Positions 1 through 7,701 of a stretch of DNA of 13,294 nt are shown here, piece after piece; position 1 is the stretch's first letter; every line of letters starts with the position of its first letter. Below the pieces are notes generated by a model. The model was given only the letters and a program-made list of their open reading frames with translations. It was not told the DNA's origin and made no database searches. The position numbers were made by a program, and so were the translations under genes. The stretch comes from DASQDN01 sp035630195 (GTDB lineage: Bacteria > Acidobacteriota > Terriglobia > Bryobacterales > Bryobacteraceae), in NCBI GenBank assembly GCA_035630195.1, contig DASQLD010000363.1, positions 1-13,294 on the forward strand, given 5' to 3'.

Positions 1-1
1 T

Positions 2-490
2 CATGGGAATCACGACAAGTGCTGTTCGAAGTTCGGTCTTCCCGTTTATGAACTTCTAAAGCAGGCTGTCGGCGATCGCGCCTGGCAGTGTTCGCATGTA
101 GGTGGAGATCGATTCGCGGCAAACGTCGTTTGCTTTCCCTATGGCATTTACTATGGGCATGTCGATCTCGAAGATGTACCCAAGATCGTCGAAGCGTCGG
201 CGCGTAAGGAAATCTACCTTAAAAATTACCGGGGTCGCGCGTGCTACTCGAAATGCGATCAGGTCGCAGAGTATTTCGTGCGCTCGCAATCCGGTCTGTT
301 GGGATTGGATGACCTAACGCTCATTTCGTCGGGCGAGATGACAGCGGCGTTCCGTTCTGCTAATGGTGTGCACTCGGTGGAGTTTCGAGCGAAGGACGGT
401 CTTTCGCAGACCCTCACGTGCAGGTCCGAGGTCGCAAAGCCTATCGTGCAGTACGAACTCGTGAGTTATGAGTTTCGTATAGGCGCGTGA
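2..490 (+). CDS. Sucrase/ferredoxin-like protein, 3' part (5' end outside window)
   Basis: An open frame runs from the left edge to TGA at 488-490 and encodes the last 162 residues; the start lies upstream of the window. The visible part opens with HGNHDKCC (fragment residues 1-8), then SHVGGDRFAANV (31-42), FPYGIYYGHV and RGRACYSKCDQVAEY. This succession is characteristic of the sucrase/ferredoxin-like family (PF06999), thioredoxin-fold proteins that bind a [2Fe-2S] cluster; yeast Apd1 and Aim32 are relatives. In Apd1 the cluster uses two Cys plus two His of an HxxxH motif. Here C8 would be the second Cys, the first would lie just off the left edge, and the His motif reads H32-VGG-D36, so the second His position is Asp. 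Likely a cytosolic redox protein of unknown partner. It ends 2 bases from the convergent DUF1501 gene, leaving no room for a terminator between them. Identification from motif order is fairly secure; function is not. Confidence 0.8.
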   Translation, partial: HGNHDKCCSKFGLPVYELLKQAVGDRAWQCSHVGGDRFAANVVCFPYGIYYGHVDLEDVPKIVEASARKEIYLKNYRGRACYSKCDQVAEYFVRSQSGLLGLDDLTLISSGEMTAAFRSANGVHSVEFRAKDGLSQTLTCRSEVAKPIVQYELVSYEFRIGA

Positions 491-492
491 GT

Positions 493-1926
493 TCAGGAGA
501 CGATCTGTTTTACAGGTTCTCCGTAGACATCCGTGAGCCGCATGTCACGCCCATTGAATCGATAGGTCAGGCGGGTATGGTCGAGGCCGAGGAGATGCAG
601 GATTGTCGCGTGCAGGTCGTGCACCGAAATGGGTTGTTCTTCAGCTTTGTAGCCGAATTCATCGCTCGCGCCGATTACTTGTCCGCCCTTGATGCCAGCG
701 CCTGCCATCCAGATGCTCATGGCGCCGGGGTTGTGATCGCGACCGACGCCGCGCTGGGAAATCGGCATGCGTCCAAACTCGCCATGCCAAACAACCAATG
801 TCGAGTCGAGCAGCCCCCGCGCACGCAAATCGGTCAGTAGGCCCGAGATCGGCTGATCGACCTCGGCGGCGTGCTTGGTGTGATTGGAATGAACGTTCTC
901 GTGCGCGTCCCAGGTATCGGTGTTCTGATTTCCGAGGCCGCCATGATAGAGCTGCACGAACCGTACACCGCGCTCTACCAGCCGCCGCGCCATCAAGCAC
1001 TGCCGTCCGAAAGGTTCCGTGACTTGCTCATCGAGACCATATAGCTTGCGCGTCTCCGGACTCTCTGTGTTCAGATCGACTACTTCTGGAGCACAACCCT
1101 GCATGCGATACGCGAGCTCGTAGGACTCGATGCGCGCCGCAAGTTCGGAGTTGTTCGGGTCCTTCTCGAGATCCATGCGATTAAGCTTTTCAAGAAGATC
1201 GAGCCGCGCCCGCTGTTCTTCCGGTGTGATGCGTTGAGGCGGACGCAGATCGACGATCGGCGCTCCGCTTGGACGAAATACTGTGCCTTGATACTGCGCC
1301 GGCATGAAGCCTGCGCTCCAGTTAATGGGACCGCCGAAGGGCGCGCCCCGGCCGTCGTAAATCACGACGAAGGCGGGCAGGTTTTGGGTCTCAGCGCCTA
1401 AACCGTAGGTCACCCACGAGCCTACGCTTGGGAAACCCATGCGGATCATCCCCGTTGCCAGGGCATAGTGAGCCTGAACGTGATCGTTCGACTTGCTGAA
1501 GACCGACCGCAGAACCGCCATTTCATCAACGTGGGCGGCAGTGCGCGGGAACAATTCCGATACCTCGATGCCGCTCTGCCCGTACTTTTTGAACGTGAAC
1601 GGACTCGGCATCAATGGCCCAGGATGGCCTTGACGGACCACGATGTCGCCCTTCCCTGTGAGCGGAGTACCCGCGAATTTACTCAAGGCGGGCTTGGGAT
1701 CGAAGGTGTCGACGTGACTTACACCACCGCTCATGAAAAGCGAGATGACGCTTTTCGCTCGGGGCGCGATGTGGGGTTTCTTCGCAGACATGACTGCTCC
1801 GGGTGCTTTGTCGGCGCAACCGCTCGCGAGCAAGTTATCTGCGTTCAGAAGCCACGCCAGCCCAAGACCGCTCACGCCGCCGCAGCTTTCAAATAGAAAC
1901 TTCCGTCTGGAAGAAAACTCCGCCAC
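493..1926 (-). CDS. DUF1501 domain protein, Tat-exported, alkaline-phosphatase-like fold
   Basis: 477 residues, the usual length for DUF1501 (PF07394). The N-terminus carries SRRKFLF followed by a Gly/Leu-rich stretch ending near residue 36, a twin-arginine-type signal, so the protein is probably exported. Family motifs follow in order: FMSGGVSHVDTFDPKP (64-79), an acidic/His segment WDAHENVHSNH (329-339), WHGEFGRMP (370-378) and GRDHNPGAMSIWMAGAGIKGG (395-415). The family is related to the alkaline phosphatase/sulfatase superfamily, in which such Asp/His clusters bind metals, but the substrate of DUF1501 proteins is not established. The start is GTG at 1926, chosen because GAGG sits 6 bases upstream (1933-1936) and the next in-frame ATG (residue 46) would remove the signal. 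It lies 3 bases after the DUF1553 gene, with its ribosome binding site inside that gene's end, so the two are certainly one operon. DUF1501-DUF1553 pairing is the standard arrangement in Planctomycetes, Verrucomicrobia and Acidobacteria. Confidence 0.93.
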   Translation of the reverse strand: MAEFSSRRKFLFESCGGVSGLGLAWLLNADNLLASGCADKAPGAVMSAKKPHIAPRAKSVISLFMSGGVSHVDTFDPKPALSKFAGTPLTGKGDIVVRQGHPGPLMPSPFTFKKYGQSGIEVSELFPRTAAHVDEMAVLRSVFSKSNDHVQAHYALATGMIRMGFPSVGSWVTYGLGAETQNLPAFVVIYDGRGAPFGGPINWSAGFMPAQYQGTVFRPSGAPIVDLRPPQRITPEEQRARLDLLEKLNRMDLEKDPNNSELAARIESYELAYRMQGCAPEVVDLNTESPETRKLYGLDEQVTEPFGRQCLMARRLVERGVRFVQLYHGGLGNQNTDTWDAHENVHSNHTKHAAEVDQPISGLLTDLRARGLLDSTLVVWHGEFGRMPISQRGVGRDHNPGAMSIWMAGAGIKGGQVIGASDEFGYKAEEQPISVHDLHATILHLLGLDHTRLTYRFNGRDMRLTDVYGEPVKQIVS

Positions 1927-1929
1927 TCA

Positions 1930-4542
1930 TTACCTCAGATATAAAAACTCGTTCAGATTGAGCAGCACGTGAACCAAGCCAGCAAGGTTGTGGTCGCGTA
2001 AGTACTCTTCGCCAATTTGCCGCTCCTTCGCGTCGGGAGCACGGTTCAACGCGATCTTGTACGCCGTATCGATCCGCTTGCTCGGGTCGGGCTGCGTCTC
2101 TCGGACACGATCCGCAAATAGTTCGGCTTGCCGCACGACGAACTCATCGTTCATCAACATGAGCGCTTGCGTCGGCACCGTGGACACCGCGCGAACACCG
2201 CAGGAAATGTTCTGATCGGGCAGATCGAAGGACTCGAGCATCGGGAACGGCATGCTTCGCTTGCGATAGATATACACGCTACGCCGCCACACCTTGGGAC
2301 CGTCTTCTTCCCTGCGCCAGATACCGTTTGTTAGCTGGGTCAGGACTTCCGCCTCGAGCTTAGGGAAGACTGCCGGGCCGCCGATCTCGCGATTCAGTGC
2401 GCCACTCACCGCAAGAATAGAGTCTCGCACGGCCTCGGCATCGAGTCTGCGCGCTCGGAAGCGCCATCCCAACTTGTTCTCAGGGTCAGCCTGCATGTTC
2501 TTTGCGCTGGTGAACTGCGAGGACATCTTGTAGGCTTCCGACGTCATCAGCAAGCGATGCATTTGCTTGAAGCTCCAGCCCTTATCCATGAACTCGACGG
2601 CAAGCCAGTCGAGCAATTCCGGATGCGTCGGCACTTCGCCCATTTTGCCGAAGTTATCGACGGCGGCAACGATTCCGCGGCCGAAGTGGTGATGCCAGAT
2701 GCGGTTGACAATCACTCGCGCGGTCAATGGATTTTCTTTCGAAGTAAGCCACTCAGCCAAAGCCAGGCGACGGCCGGATGTGCGCCCGTTGGCGGGCGGT
2801 AAGGCGACCGGCGGCTCGCCGAACGTCGCAACAGTGAGAAATCCCGGTTGCATCACCGATCCACGGCTGTTCACATCGCCGCGGATGAGGAAATGCGACG
2901 GCGGAGGAGAATAGCGGTCCGGACCTTCATGAAGGAAGCTTCCTTCTGTGGCTTCTCGCTTGATGCCCTTGCCTGGAGCGGGCTCGTCTCCGGGCCCGTC
3001 GGGAGTGAAACGATAGTCGCCGTCGGTGATTCCCATTGCGAGTGGTATTGGTGCGGGACGCTGCTTTTCAATCTCGACGACCTCCGCCGCGAGGCGCTTT
3101 TTCTCCTCAAGATCTTCCGGCTTCATGATCTTGTCGATTTCGGCGGGAGGCGCGGAAACGGTGCGAGTCACCTGATTAGCCAGCAGAACTTGACCCGGAG
3201 TGCGTTCGGCTTCGGGCGTTGCGATGGCTTGCTGTACATTGGCTGGGAACTTCTTATACCTCTCGGCCAGTATTACTGCGCGGTACGGCTGCTCGACCGT
3301 TCGGATTTGTGCTCGGATTTCGTTGACTCGGGCGTTCACTTCATCGAGTTGCTTACGATAAGCTGCGGCCTGTTCAGGCGATGTGAGTGGATGATCGACT
3401 TCAACATAGCCCCACAATGACGCTTGCAGCTTGTAGTAATCCTTCTGTGGAATCGGATCGAACTTGTGGTTGTGACAGCGAGCGCATTGAACCGTTAGGC
3501 CGAGAACGCCGCGTCCCACGGTCGCGATCATGTCGTCGAGATACTCGTAACGAAATTCAGGGTTGTCCTTCTCGCGGTATCCGACCTTTGCGTAACTTCG
3601 CAAAAATCCCGTAGCGATCAGACTGTCACTGGTGACATGCTCGATCTCATCGCCCGCAATCTGCTCGCGCAGAAAAACGTTGTACGGTTTATCGACGTTG
3701 AACGATTGGATGACGTAGTCACGGTAGCGCCAGGCGTTGGGTCGATCGAAATCATGCTCGTAACCGTTCGAGTCGGCGTAGCGCGCCACATCGAGCCAGT
3801 GGCGTCCCCATCGTTCGCCATAGTGAGGTGACGCGAGAAGCTTCTCGATGAGGTTTTGCCAGGCGTCTGGCGAAGAGTCATTCACGAACTCGGCAACTTG
3901 CGCCGGACTCGGAGGCATACCGATGAGATCGAAGTAAGCCCTGCGAACGAGGGTTGTTTTATCGGCCTGCGCGGCAGGGTCGAGGCCTCGTTCTTTCCAC
4001 TTGACTCCGAGAAAGGCGTCCACGGGATGGCCCTTGCCGGGAACGGGTCGCTTGACTGGCAATTGATAAGCCCAGGACTTCCGGGCTTCAGGGGCAACGC
4101 CCCCTGCTTCAAGGTCGGATGGCGGGGATTTCGGAACTGCGGACGTTTGAACGGAGCCCGCGTCCCAGGTTGCGCCCTCTACGATCCAGCGACGTATGGT
4201 TTCAACCTCGGCCGGAGTGAGTTTCCCGTCCATCGGCATTGCAGGCTTCTCGGCGCCACTGACCATTCGAAATAGTCGGCTGCTGTCCGGATTGCCCGGG
4301 ACCAGGGAAGGTCCATGGATTCCGCCGGTTAGAGCTCCTTGCCGGGTCCGCAGGTCGAGCTTCGAAAGCTGGATCGTCTGACCATGACACTTCCAGCAGG
4401 AGGCTTCGAAGATAGGCTGAATGTCCTTCGAAAACGAGACAGGAGTCTGCGCGGAGACAGCGCCGGCTGTCAGGATCGCGCCGGCAAAACAGGCGGCAAG
4501 CGTAGGGCGACGTGGCATTGCCTGGAGAAAACCCGTCCTCAC
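1930..4542 (-). CDS. PSCyt1-DUF1549-DUF1553 secreted cytochrome-like protein
   Basis: 870 residues from a GTG start. Domains in order: a signal peptide (through AVSA at about 31); a Planctomycete cytochrome C domain (PSCyt1, PF07635), about 35-130, with heme motif CWKCH at 49-53 and candidate distal Met in AMPMDGKLTP (101-110); DUF1549 (PF07583), about 165-375, with RWGRHWLDVARYADSNG (244-260) and a second CxxCH, CARCH at 353-357 followed by NHKFDP; a predicted coiled segment, about 390-430; and DUF1553 (PF07587), about 600-855, with ARVIVNRIWHHHFGRGIV. It probably acts outside the cytoplasmic membrane as a c-type heme protein of unknown substrate, together with the DUF1501 product encoded 3 bases downstream. 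An alternative ATG at 4518 (residue 9) gives a cleaner signal peptide and suits the possible -10 box at 4557-4562, which would leave the GTG only about 8 bases of leader. The start is therefore unsettled; the family assignment is firm. Confidence 0.94.
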   Translation of the reverse strand: MRTGFLQAMPRRPTLAACFAGAILTAGAVSAQTPVSFSKDIQPIFEASCWKCHGQTIQLSKLDLRTRQGALTGGIHGPSLVPGNPDSSRLFRMVSGAEKPAMPMDGKLTPAEVETIRRWIVEGATWDAGSVQTSAVPKSPPSDLEAGGVAPEARKSWAYQLPVKRPVPGKGHPVDAFLGVKWKERGLDPAAQADKTTLVRRAYFDLIGMPPSPAQVAEFVNDSSPDAWQNLIEKLLASPHYGERWGRHWLDVARYADSNGYEHDFDRPNAWRYRDYVIQSFNVDKPYNVFLREQIAGDEIEHVTSDSLIATGFLRSYAKVGYREKDNPEFRYEYLDDMIATVGRGVLGLTVQCARCHNHKFDPIPQKDYYKLQASLWGYVEVDHPLTSPEQAAAYRKQLDEVNARVNEIRAQIRTVEQPYRAVILAERYKKFPANVQQAIATPEAERTPGQVLLANQVTRTVSAPPAEIDKIMKPEDLEEKKRLAAEVVEIEKQRPAPIPLAMGITDGDYRFTPDGPGDEPAPGKGIKREATEGSFLHEGPDRYSPPPSHFLIRGDVNSRGSVMQPGFLTVATFGEPPVALPPANGRTSGRRLALAEWLTSKENPLTARVIVNRIWHHHFGRGIVAAVDNFGKMGEVPTHPELLDWLAVEFMDKGWSFKQMHRLLMTSEAYKMSSQFTSAKNMQADPENKLGWRFRARRLDAEAVRDSILAVSGALNREIGGPAVFPKLEAEVLTQLTNGIWRREEDGPKVWRRSVYIYRKRSMPFPMLESFDLPDQNISCGVRAVSTVPTQALMLMNDEFVVRQAELFADRVRETQPDPSKRIDTAYKIALNRAPDAKERQIGEEYLRDHNLAGLVHVLLNLNEFLYLR
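1933..1936 (-). promoter_or_regulatory. Ribosome binding site (GAGG) deciding the GTG start of the DUF1501 gene
   Basis: Read on the minus strand, GAGG lies 6 bases before GTG at 1926 and forms the last sense codons of the upstream DUF1553 gene (…CTG AGG TAA). This good spacing supports GTG, rather than a later ATG, as the DUF1501 start, and makes coupled translation of the pair likely. Confidence 0.7.
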
Positions 4543-4556
4543 GACGAGCCTAACCG

Positions 4557-4564
4557 ATTATAGT
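4557..4564. promoter_or_regulatory. Possible back-to-back -10 boxes of a divergent promoter
   Basis: The 88-base gap between the divergent DUF1553 and symporter genes contains ATTATAGT. On the minus strand this gives a perfect TATAAT (4562 to 4557); on the plus strand it gives TATAGT (4559-4564), one mismatch from consensus. The -35 positions are poor on both strands: minus has TTGCTC at 19-base spacing, plus has TCCTCA at 17. If both are used, RNA polymerase could occupy only one direction at a time, making the DUF1553-DUF1501 operon and the symporter mutually exclusive or co-regulated. This is a pattern match in a short region and should be held loosely. Confidence 0.35.
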
Positions 4565-4630
4565 GCTTTCCTCACGGTAGCGAGCAAGCGCAGACGGTCG
4601 CCGGCTGTGGCATAAGCTACGAAGAGCCCA

Positions 4631-6229
4631 ATGAGCGCAATCGATTGGAGCGTGCTCGTTCTCACGCTGGGAGCAATTCTCGGCTACGGACTCTGGCGTG
4701 CGCGCGGTTCATCGACGACACAGCAGTATCTTCTGGCCGGGAAAGAAATGCCTTGGTATGCCATGGCACTGTCGATTATGGCGACGCAGGCCTCCGCGGT
4801 GACCTTCATTTCGACGACAGGCCAAGCCTATGTCGACGGTATGCGGTTCGTGCAGTTCTACTTCGGCCTGCCAATAGCCATGATTTTGATCGCTGAGACT
4901 GCAGTTCCCATCTTCCATCGATCGGGTGTGTATACAGCTTACGAGTATCTGGAGAAGCGATTCGACGTAAAGACAAGACTTCTGATCAGCTTGATCTTCC
5001 TGGTCAGCCGGGGCCTTGCCGTTGGCGTGACGCTTTCGGCTCCTGCCATCGTTCTCTCGGTGATTCTCGGGATCAGCGATACGTGGACGGTAATCATCAT
5101 GGGCGCGATTATCACGCTGTTCGCGACGTTCGGCGGAATCAAGGCCATTACCTGGACCGATACACAGCAGATGTTGATTATGCTGGTCGGAATCGCGACT
5201 GCATGTCTGTGCGCAATTTGGCAGACCCCGGTTGGTTTTTGGGATCAGCTAACGCTTGCGGGGGCAGCGGGCAGACTCAATCCGGTCACCTTCAACTTCG
5301 ATTGGGATGATCGGTTTAACTTTTGGAGCGGCCTGGTCGGCGGTACATTTCTTGCTTTAGCGTACTTTGGGTGCGATCAGTCGCAGGTTCAGCGGTACCT
5401 TACGGGCAAATCGATCACGCAATCTCGCCTGAGCCTGTTATTCAATGCAGTAGCAAAGATTCCGATGCAGTTCGGAATTCTCTTTACTGGCGCGATGGTC
5501 TACGTGTTTTTTATCTATACGCAGCCGCCCGCGAATTTCCGATCCGCAACGCCGGGCGGAATCGAATACGAACAAAGCCACAAGGCTCGTCAGGCCGCTG
5601 CTGATGCCGTCCTGCAGGGGAATACATCGCCGGCCGACTTCAAGAACCGGCAGAAGGAGTTCGACACGACGCGCCAGACTGCTCCTGGAGGAACGGACAC
5701 GAACTATATTTTCCTGTACTTCGTGACTCATTATCTGCCTATCGGTGTCGCGGGACTCGCGCTGGCGGTGGTGTTTGGAGCGGCACTCACTACCAGTTCC
5801 GGGGAGTTAAACTCGCTCGCGACCGTTAGTGTGATCGATATCTATAAGCGTTACTTCAACGCGAATGCCACCGATGGGCAGTACCTTCTCGTGAGTCGTC
5901 TCGGAACGGTCTTTTGGGGGATTTATGCTATCGCGAGCGCTCAGTATGCCAAAACACTCGGCTCTTTGATCGAAGTAGTCAACATGCTTGGCAGTTTGTT
6001 TTACGGCGGACTCTTGGGAGTTTTCATTCTGGCGTTTTACTTCCCGCGCGTCAAAGGCAATGCAGCGTTCGTCGCGGTGTTGTTGGGGGAGGCCGTTATC
6101 TTCTCGTGTAAGTTTTCTACCTCGCTCGCGTTTCTCTGGTACAACGTGATCGGTAGTCTTGTGGTGGTATTTGCCGGATTACTGTTGTCTACGTTGCAGA
6201 GGGACGTTCCAAATCCTGCCGATTCGTAA
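4631..6229 (+). CDS. Sodium:solute symporter family protein (SSS/SLC5)
   Basis: 532 residues, highly hydrophobic, with about 13 membrane segments. It is a member of the sodium:solute symporter family (PF00474), which couples Na+ entry to uptake of sugars, amino acids, organic acids or similar solutes across the cytoplasmic membrane. Marks of the family are the TM1 region MALSIMATQASAVTFIST (45-62), the RYLTGKS segment after CDQSQ (248-261) and the Na+-site helix TTSSGELNSLATVSVIDIYKR (387-407), equivalent to the SSxxNSxAT..DIY signature. A long hydrophilic loop (about 310-365, rich in Gln, Ala, Lys and Asp) interrupts the middle; such insertions occur in one branch of the family. The substrate cannot be read from sequence. 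ATG at 4631 has a weak AAGAG-like site 5 bases upstream. It is transcribed away from the DUF1553-DUF1501 pair and followed 30 bases later by the DUF4112 gene, probably one transcript. A sugar or nucleoside-type substrate would fit the neighbours but is conjecture. Confidence 0.92.
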   Translation: MSAIDWSVLVLTLGAILGYGLWRARGSSTTQQYLLAGKEMPWYAMALSIMATQASAVTFISTTGQAYVDGMRFVQFYFGLPIAMILIAETAVPIFHRSGVYTAYEYLEKRFDVKTRLLISLIFLVSRGLAVGVTLSAPAIVLSVILGISDTWTVIIMGAIITLFATFGGIKAITWTDTQQMLIMLVGIATACLCAIWQTPVGFWDQLTLAGAAGRLNPVTFNFDWDDRFNFWSGLVGGTFLALAYFGCDQSQVQRYLTGKSITQSRLSLLFNAVAKIPMQFGILFTGAMVYVFFIYTQPPANFRSATPGGIEYEQSHKARQAAADAVLQGNTSPADFKNRQKEFDTTRQTAPGGTDTNYIFLYFVTHYLPIGVAGLALAVVFGAALTTSSGELNSLATVSVIDIYKRYFNANATDGQYLLVSRLGTVFWGIYAIASAQYAKTLGSLIEVVNMLGSLFYGGLLGVFILAFYFPRVKGNAAFVAVLLGEAVIFSCKFSTSLAFLWYNVIGSLVVVFAGLLLSTLQRDVPNPADS

Positions 6230-6259
6230 CGCATAGGAACTCTGACGCATCCATTGAGC

Positions 6260-6769
6260 ATGCGCAGGACGACTGACTGGCGAGCGGCCGAAGCCGAGAT
6301 TGTTGATGGCCAGGAATTTCGCCGGCAATCGACCAACAAGGAAACCGACGAGACAATCGAGAAGATTGCCTGGCTGATGGATCGGTCGATCCCGATCGGC
6401 AGTTATCGTATTGGCCTCGATCCGATCCTCGGATTAATTCCGGGTGTCGGTGATGTATTCTCCGGTGTGTTGTCGGCGGTGTTGATTTTGCAGGCCCACC
6501 GCGCGGGAATTCCTAAGGCTACTGTTCTGCGAATGGTGGCCAACGTCGGTATCGATTCCGTGATTGGGTCGATTCCGCTGGTCGGCGATCTCTTCGACTT
6601 TGCGTGGAAGGCGAACACCAAGAATCTGGAACTCTACCGGTCGGCTGCCGCAGGCCGTCGCGATCCGGGGCGTGACTGGGTTTTTGTCGCGATAATCCTA
6701 CTCGGGGTCGGGCTGGCGGTCGCGATTCCAATCCTGCTGGTAATTTGGCTTCTCAACGCGCTCTTATAA
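6260..6769 (+). CDS. DUF4112 domain membrane protein
   Basis: 169 residues from ATG at 6260; TTG at 6254 would add two. Neither start has a well-placed Shine-Dalgarno (AGGAA at 6235-6239 is 20 or 14 bases away). The body matches DUF4112 (PF13430): MDRSIPIGSYRIGLDPILGLIPGVGD (40-65), then a hydrophobic stretch and a second, related copy DSVIGSIPLVGDLFDFAWKAN (99-119). The two IPxVGD segments look like an internal duplication, with each Pro-Gly loop between hydrophobic helices. A further strong membrane helix occupies about 142-167 at the C-terminus. The family is widespread in bacteria and has no established function. It follows the symporter by 30 bases on the same strand and its stop overlaps the stop of the convergent CDF gene by 6 bases (6764-6769). 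Confidence 0.87.
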   Translation: MRRTTDWRAAEAEIVDGQEFRRQSTNKETDETIEKIAWLMDRSIPIGSYRIGLDPILGLIPGVGDVFSGVLSAVLILQAHRAGIPKATVLRMVANVGIDSVIGSIPLVGDLFDFAWKANTKNLELYRSAAAGRRDPGRDWVFVAIILLGVGLAVAIPILLVIWLLNALL

Positions 6770-7669
6770 CTTTTCGTCGGGCTCGATGTGCACCAGAACA
6801 TCGGCAACGCGGGGGTAGGCAGCCTTGAGCGCATCCTTTACCTGATGGGCGATGAAGTGGCCGCCGCGCACGGGCATCTTGCCGTCCACGACGACATGCA
6901 GGTCAACGTAGTATTCGAATCCCATCTTGCGCACATAGCACTTCTCTATGTCGATCACTCCCGGCACCGCCATTGCGATGGGTCGAATTTCGCCGGAGAG
7001 GCGAGTACCGGGTAGCGCGTCTCCTAGCTCCTGAACTGCAGGACGTAGGAGTAATAGCGCATTCACTGCGATGACACCCGATGCAACAAGCGCGGCCCAA
7101 TCGTCAGCGCTTTCCCAACCGGGCCCACCGATCAGCGCGACCGAAATCCCGGCAAACGCGAGGGCCGATGTCAGCGCATCGCTGCGATGATGCCATGCGT
7201 CAGCTTTCACGGCGCCGCTGCCGATGCTGTTCCCTACGCGATTTGCGAACCGGAACATGGCCTCTTTTGCGATGACGACTACAGGTAGAACGAAAAGCGT
7301 GAAACCTGCCGGCATTGTGTGTGGAGTGCGGATCTCATGGATGCTTTCATAGGCGATAAAGATCGCTGCTGCTATCAGACTGGCCGACACAATCACTGCC
7401 GCCATCGGTTCTGCTTTGCCATGGCCGTATGGATGGTTCGCATCCGGCGGTCGCATGGCGACCCGGAGTCCCGCGTAGATGATGAGTGAACTCAGAACGT
7501 CCGTGAGCGATTCAATGCCGTCGGCAATCAGCGCATAGGAATTTCCAACGACTCCGGCGATTCCCTTTATCGCCGCGAGGCATAGATTAACGATGATGCC
7601 GGCTAAAGTAGACCGGAGTCCGTGCGCAGCTGGATGGAGTTGTTGGGAGGAAAGGGTCACAGGTGGCAC
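6764..7669 (-). CDS. Cation diffusion facilitator (CDF) family metal transporter
   Basis: 301 residues with six membrane helices (about 20-220) and a C-terminal cytoplasmic domain (about 222-295), the standard CDF plan (PF01545/PF16916). These proteins export divalent metals such as Zn, Fe or Mn by proton exchange and usually act as dimers in the cytoplasmic membrane. The TM2 motif reads ALIADGIESLTDV (46-58) and the following loop has NHPYGHGKAEP (78-88), a strong family signature. TM5 has HHRSD (160-164), equivalent to the HxxxD metal site of YiiP/FieF; D50 aligns with YiiP Asp49, while the position of YiiP Asp45 is Ala46. GTG at 7669 is the first possible start after an in-frame TAG, but no good ribosome site precedes it. 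It is the last gene of the minus-strand run, 32 bases after the metallopeptidase-like gene. Metal specificity cannot be assigned from sequence. Confidence 0.91.
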   Translation of the reverse strand: MPPVTLSSQQLHPAAHGLRSTLAGIIVNLCLAAIKGIAGVVGNSYALIADGIESLTDVLSSLIIYAGLRVAMRPPDANHPYGHGKAEPMAAVIVSASLIAAAIFIAYESIHEIRTPHTMPAGFTLFVLPVVVIAKEAMFRFANRVGNSIGSGAVKADAWHHRSDALTSALAFAGISVALIGGPGWESADDWAALVASGVIAVNALLLLRPAVQELGDALPGTRLSGEIRPIAMAVPGVIDIEKCYVRKMGFEYYVDLHVVVDGKMPVRGGHFIAHQVKDALKAAYPRVADVLVHIEPDEKL

Positions 7670-7701
7670 AGCACAGCCACTATTGTCCTACTCGCGCAAT
7701 C

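Noticed and set aside
2848..3420. A 190-codon open frame on the plus strand
   Set aside because: It is antisense to the middle of the DUF1549/DUF1553 gene, with no ribosome site or family motif.
4543..4630. Riboswitch or small RNA in the divergent gap
   Set aside because: 88 bases shared by two promoters leave too little room and no conserved riboswitch core is visible.
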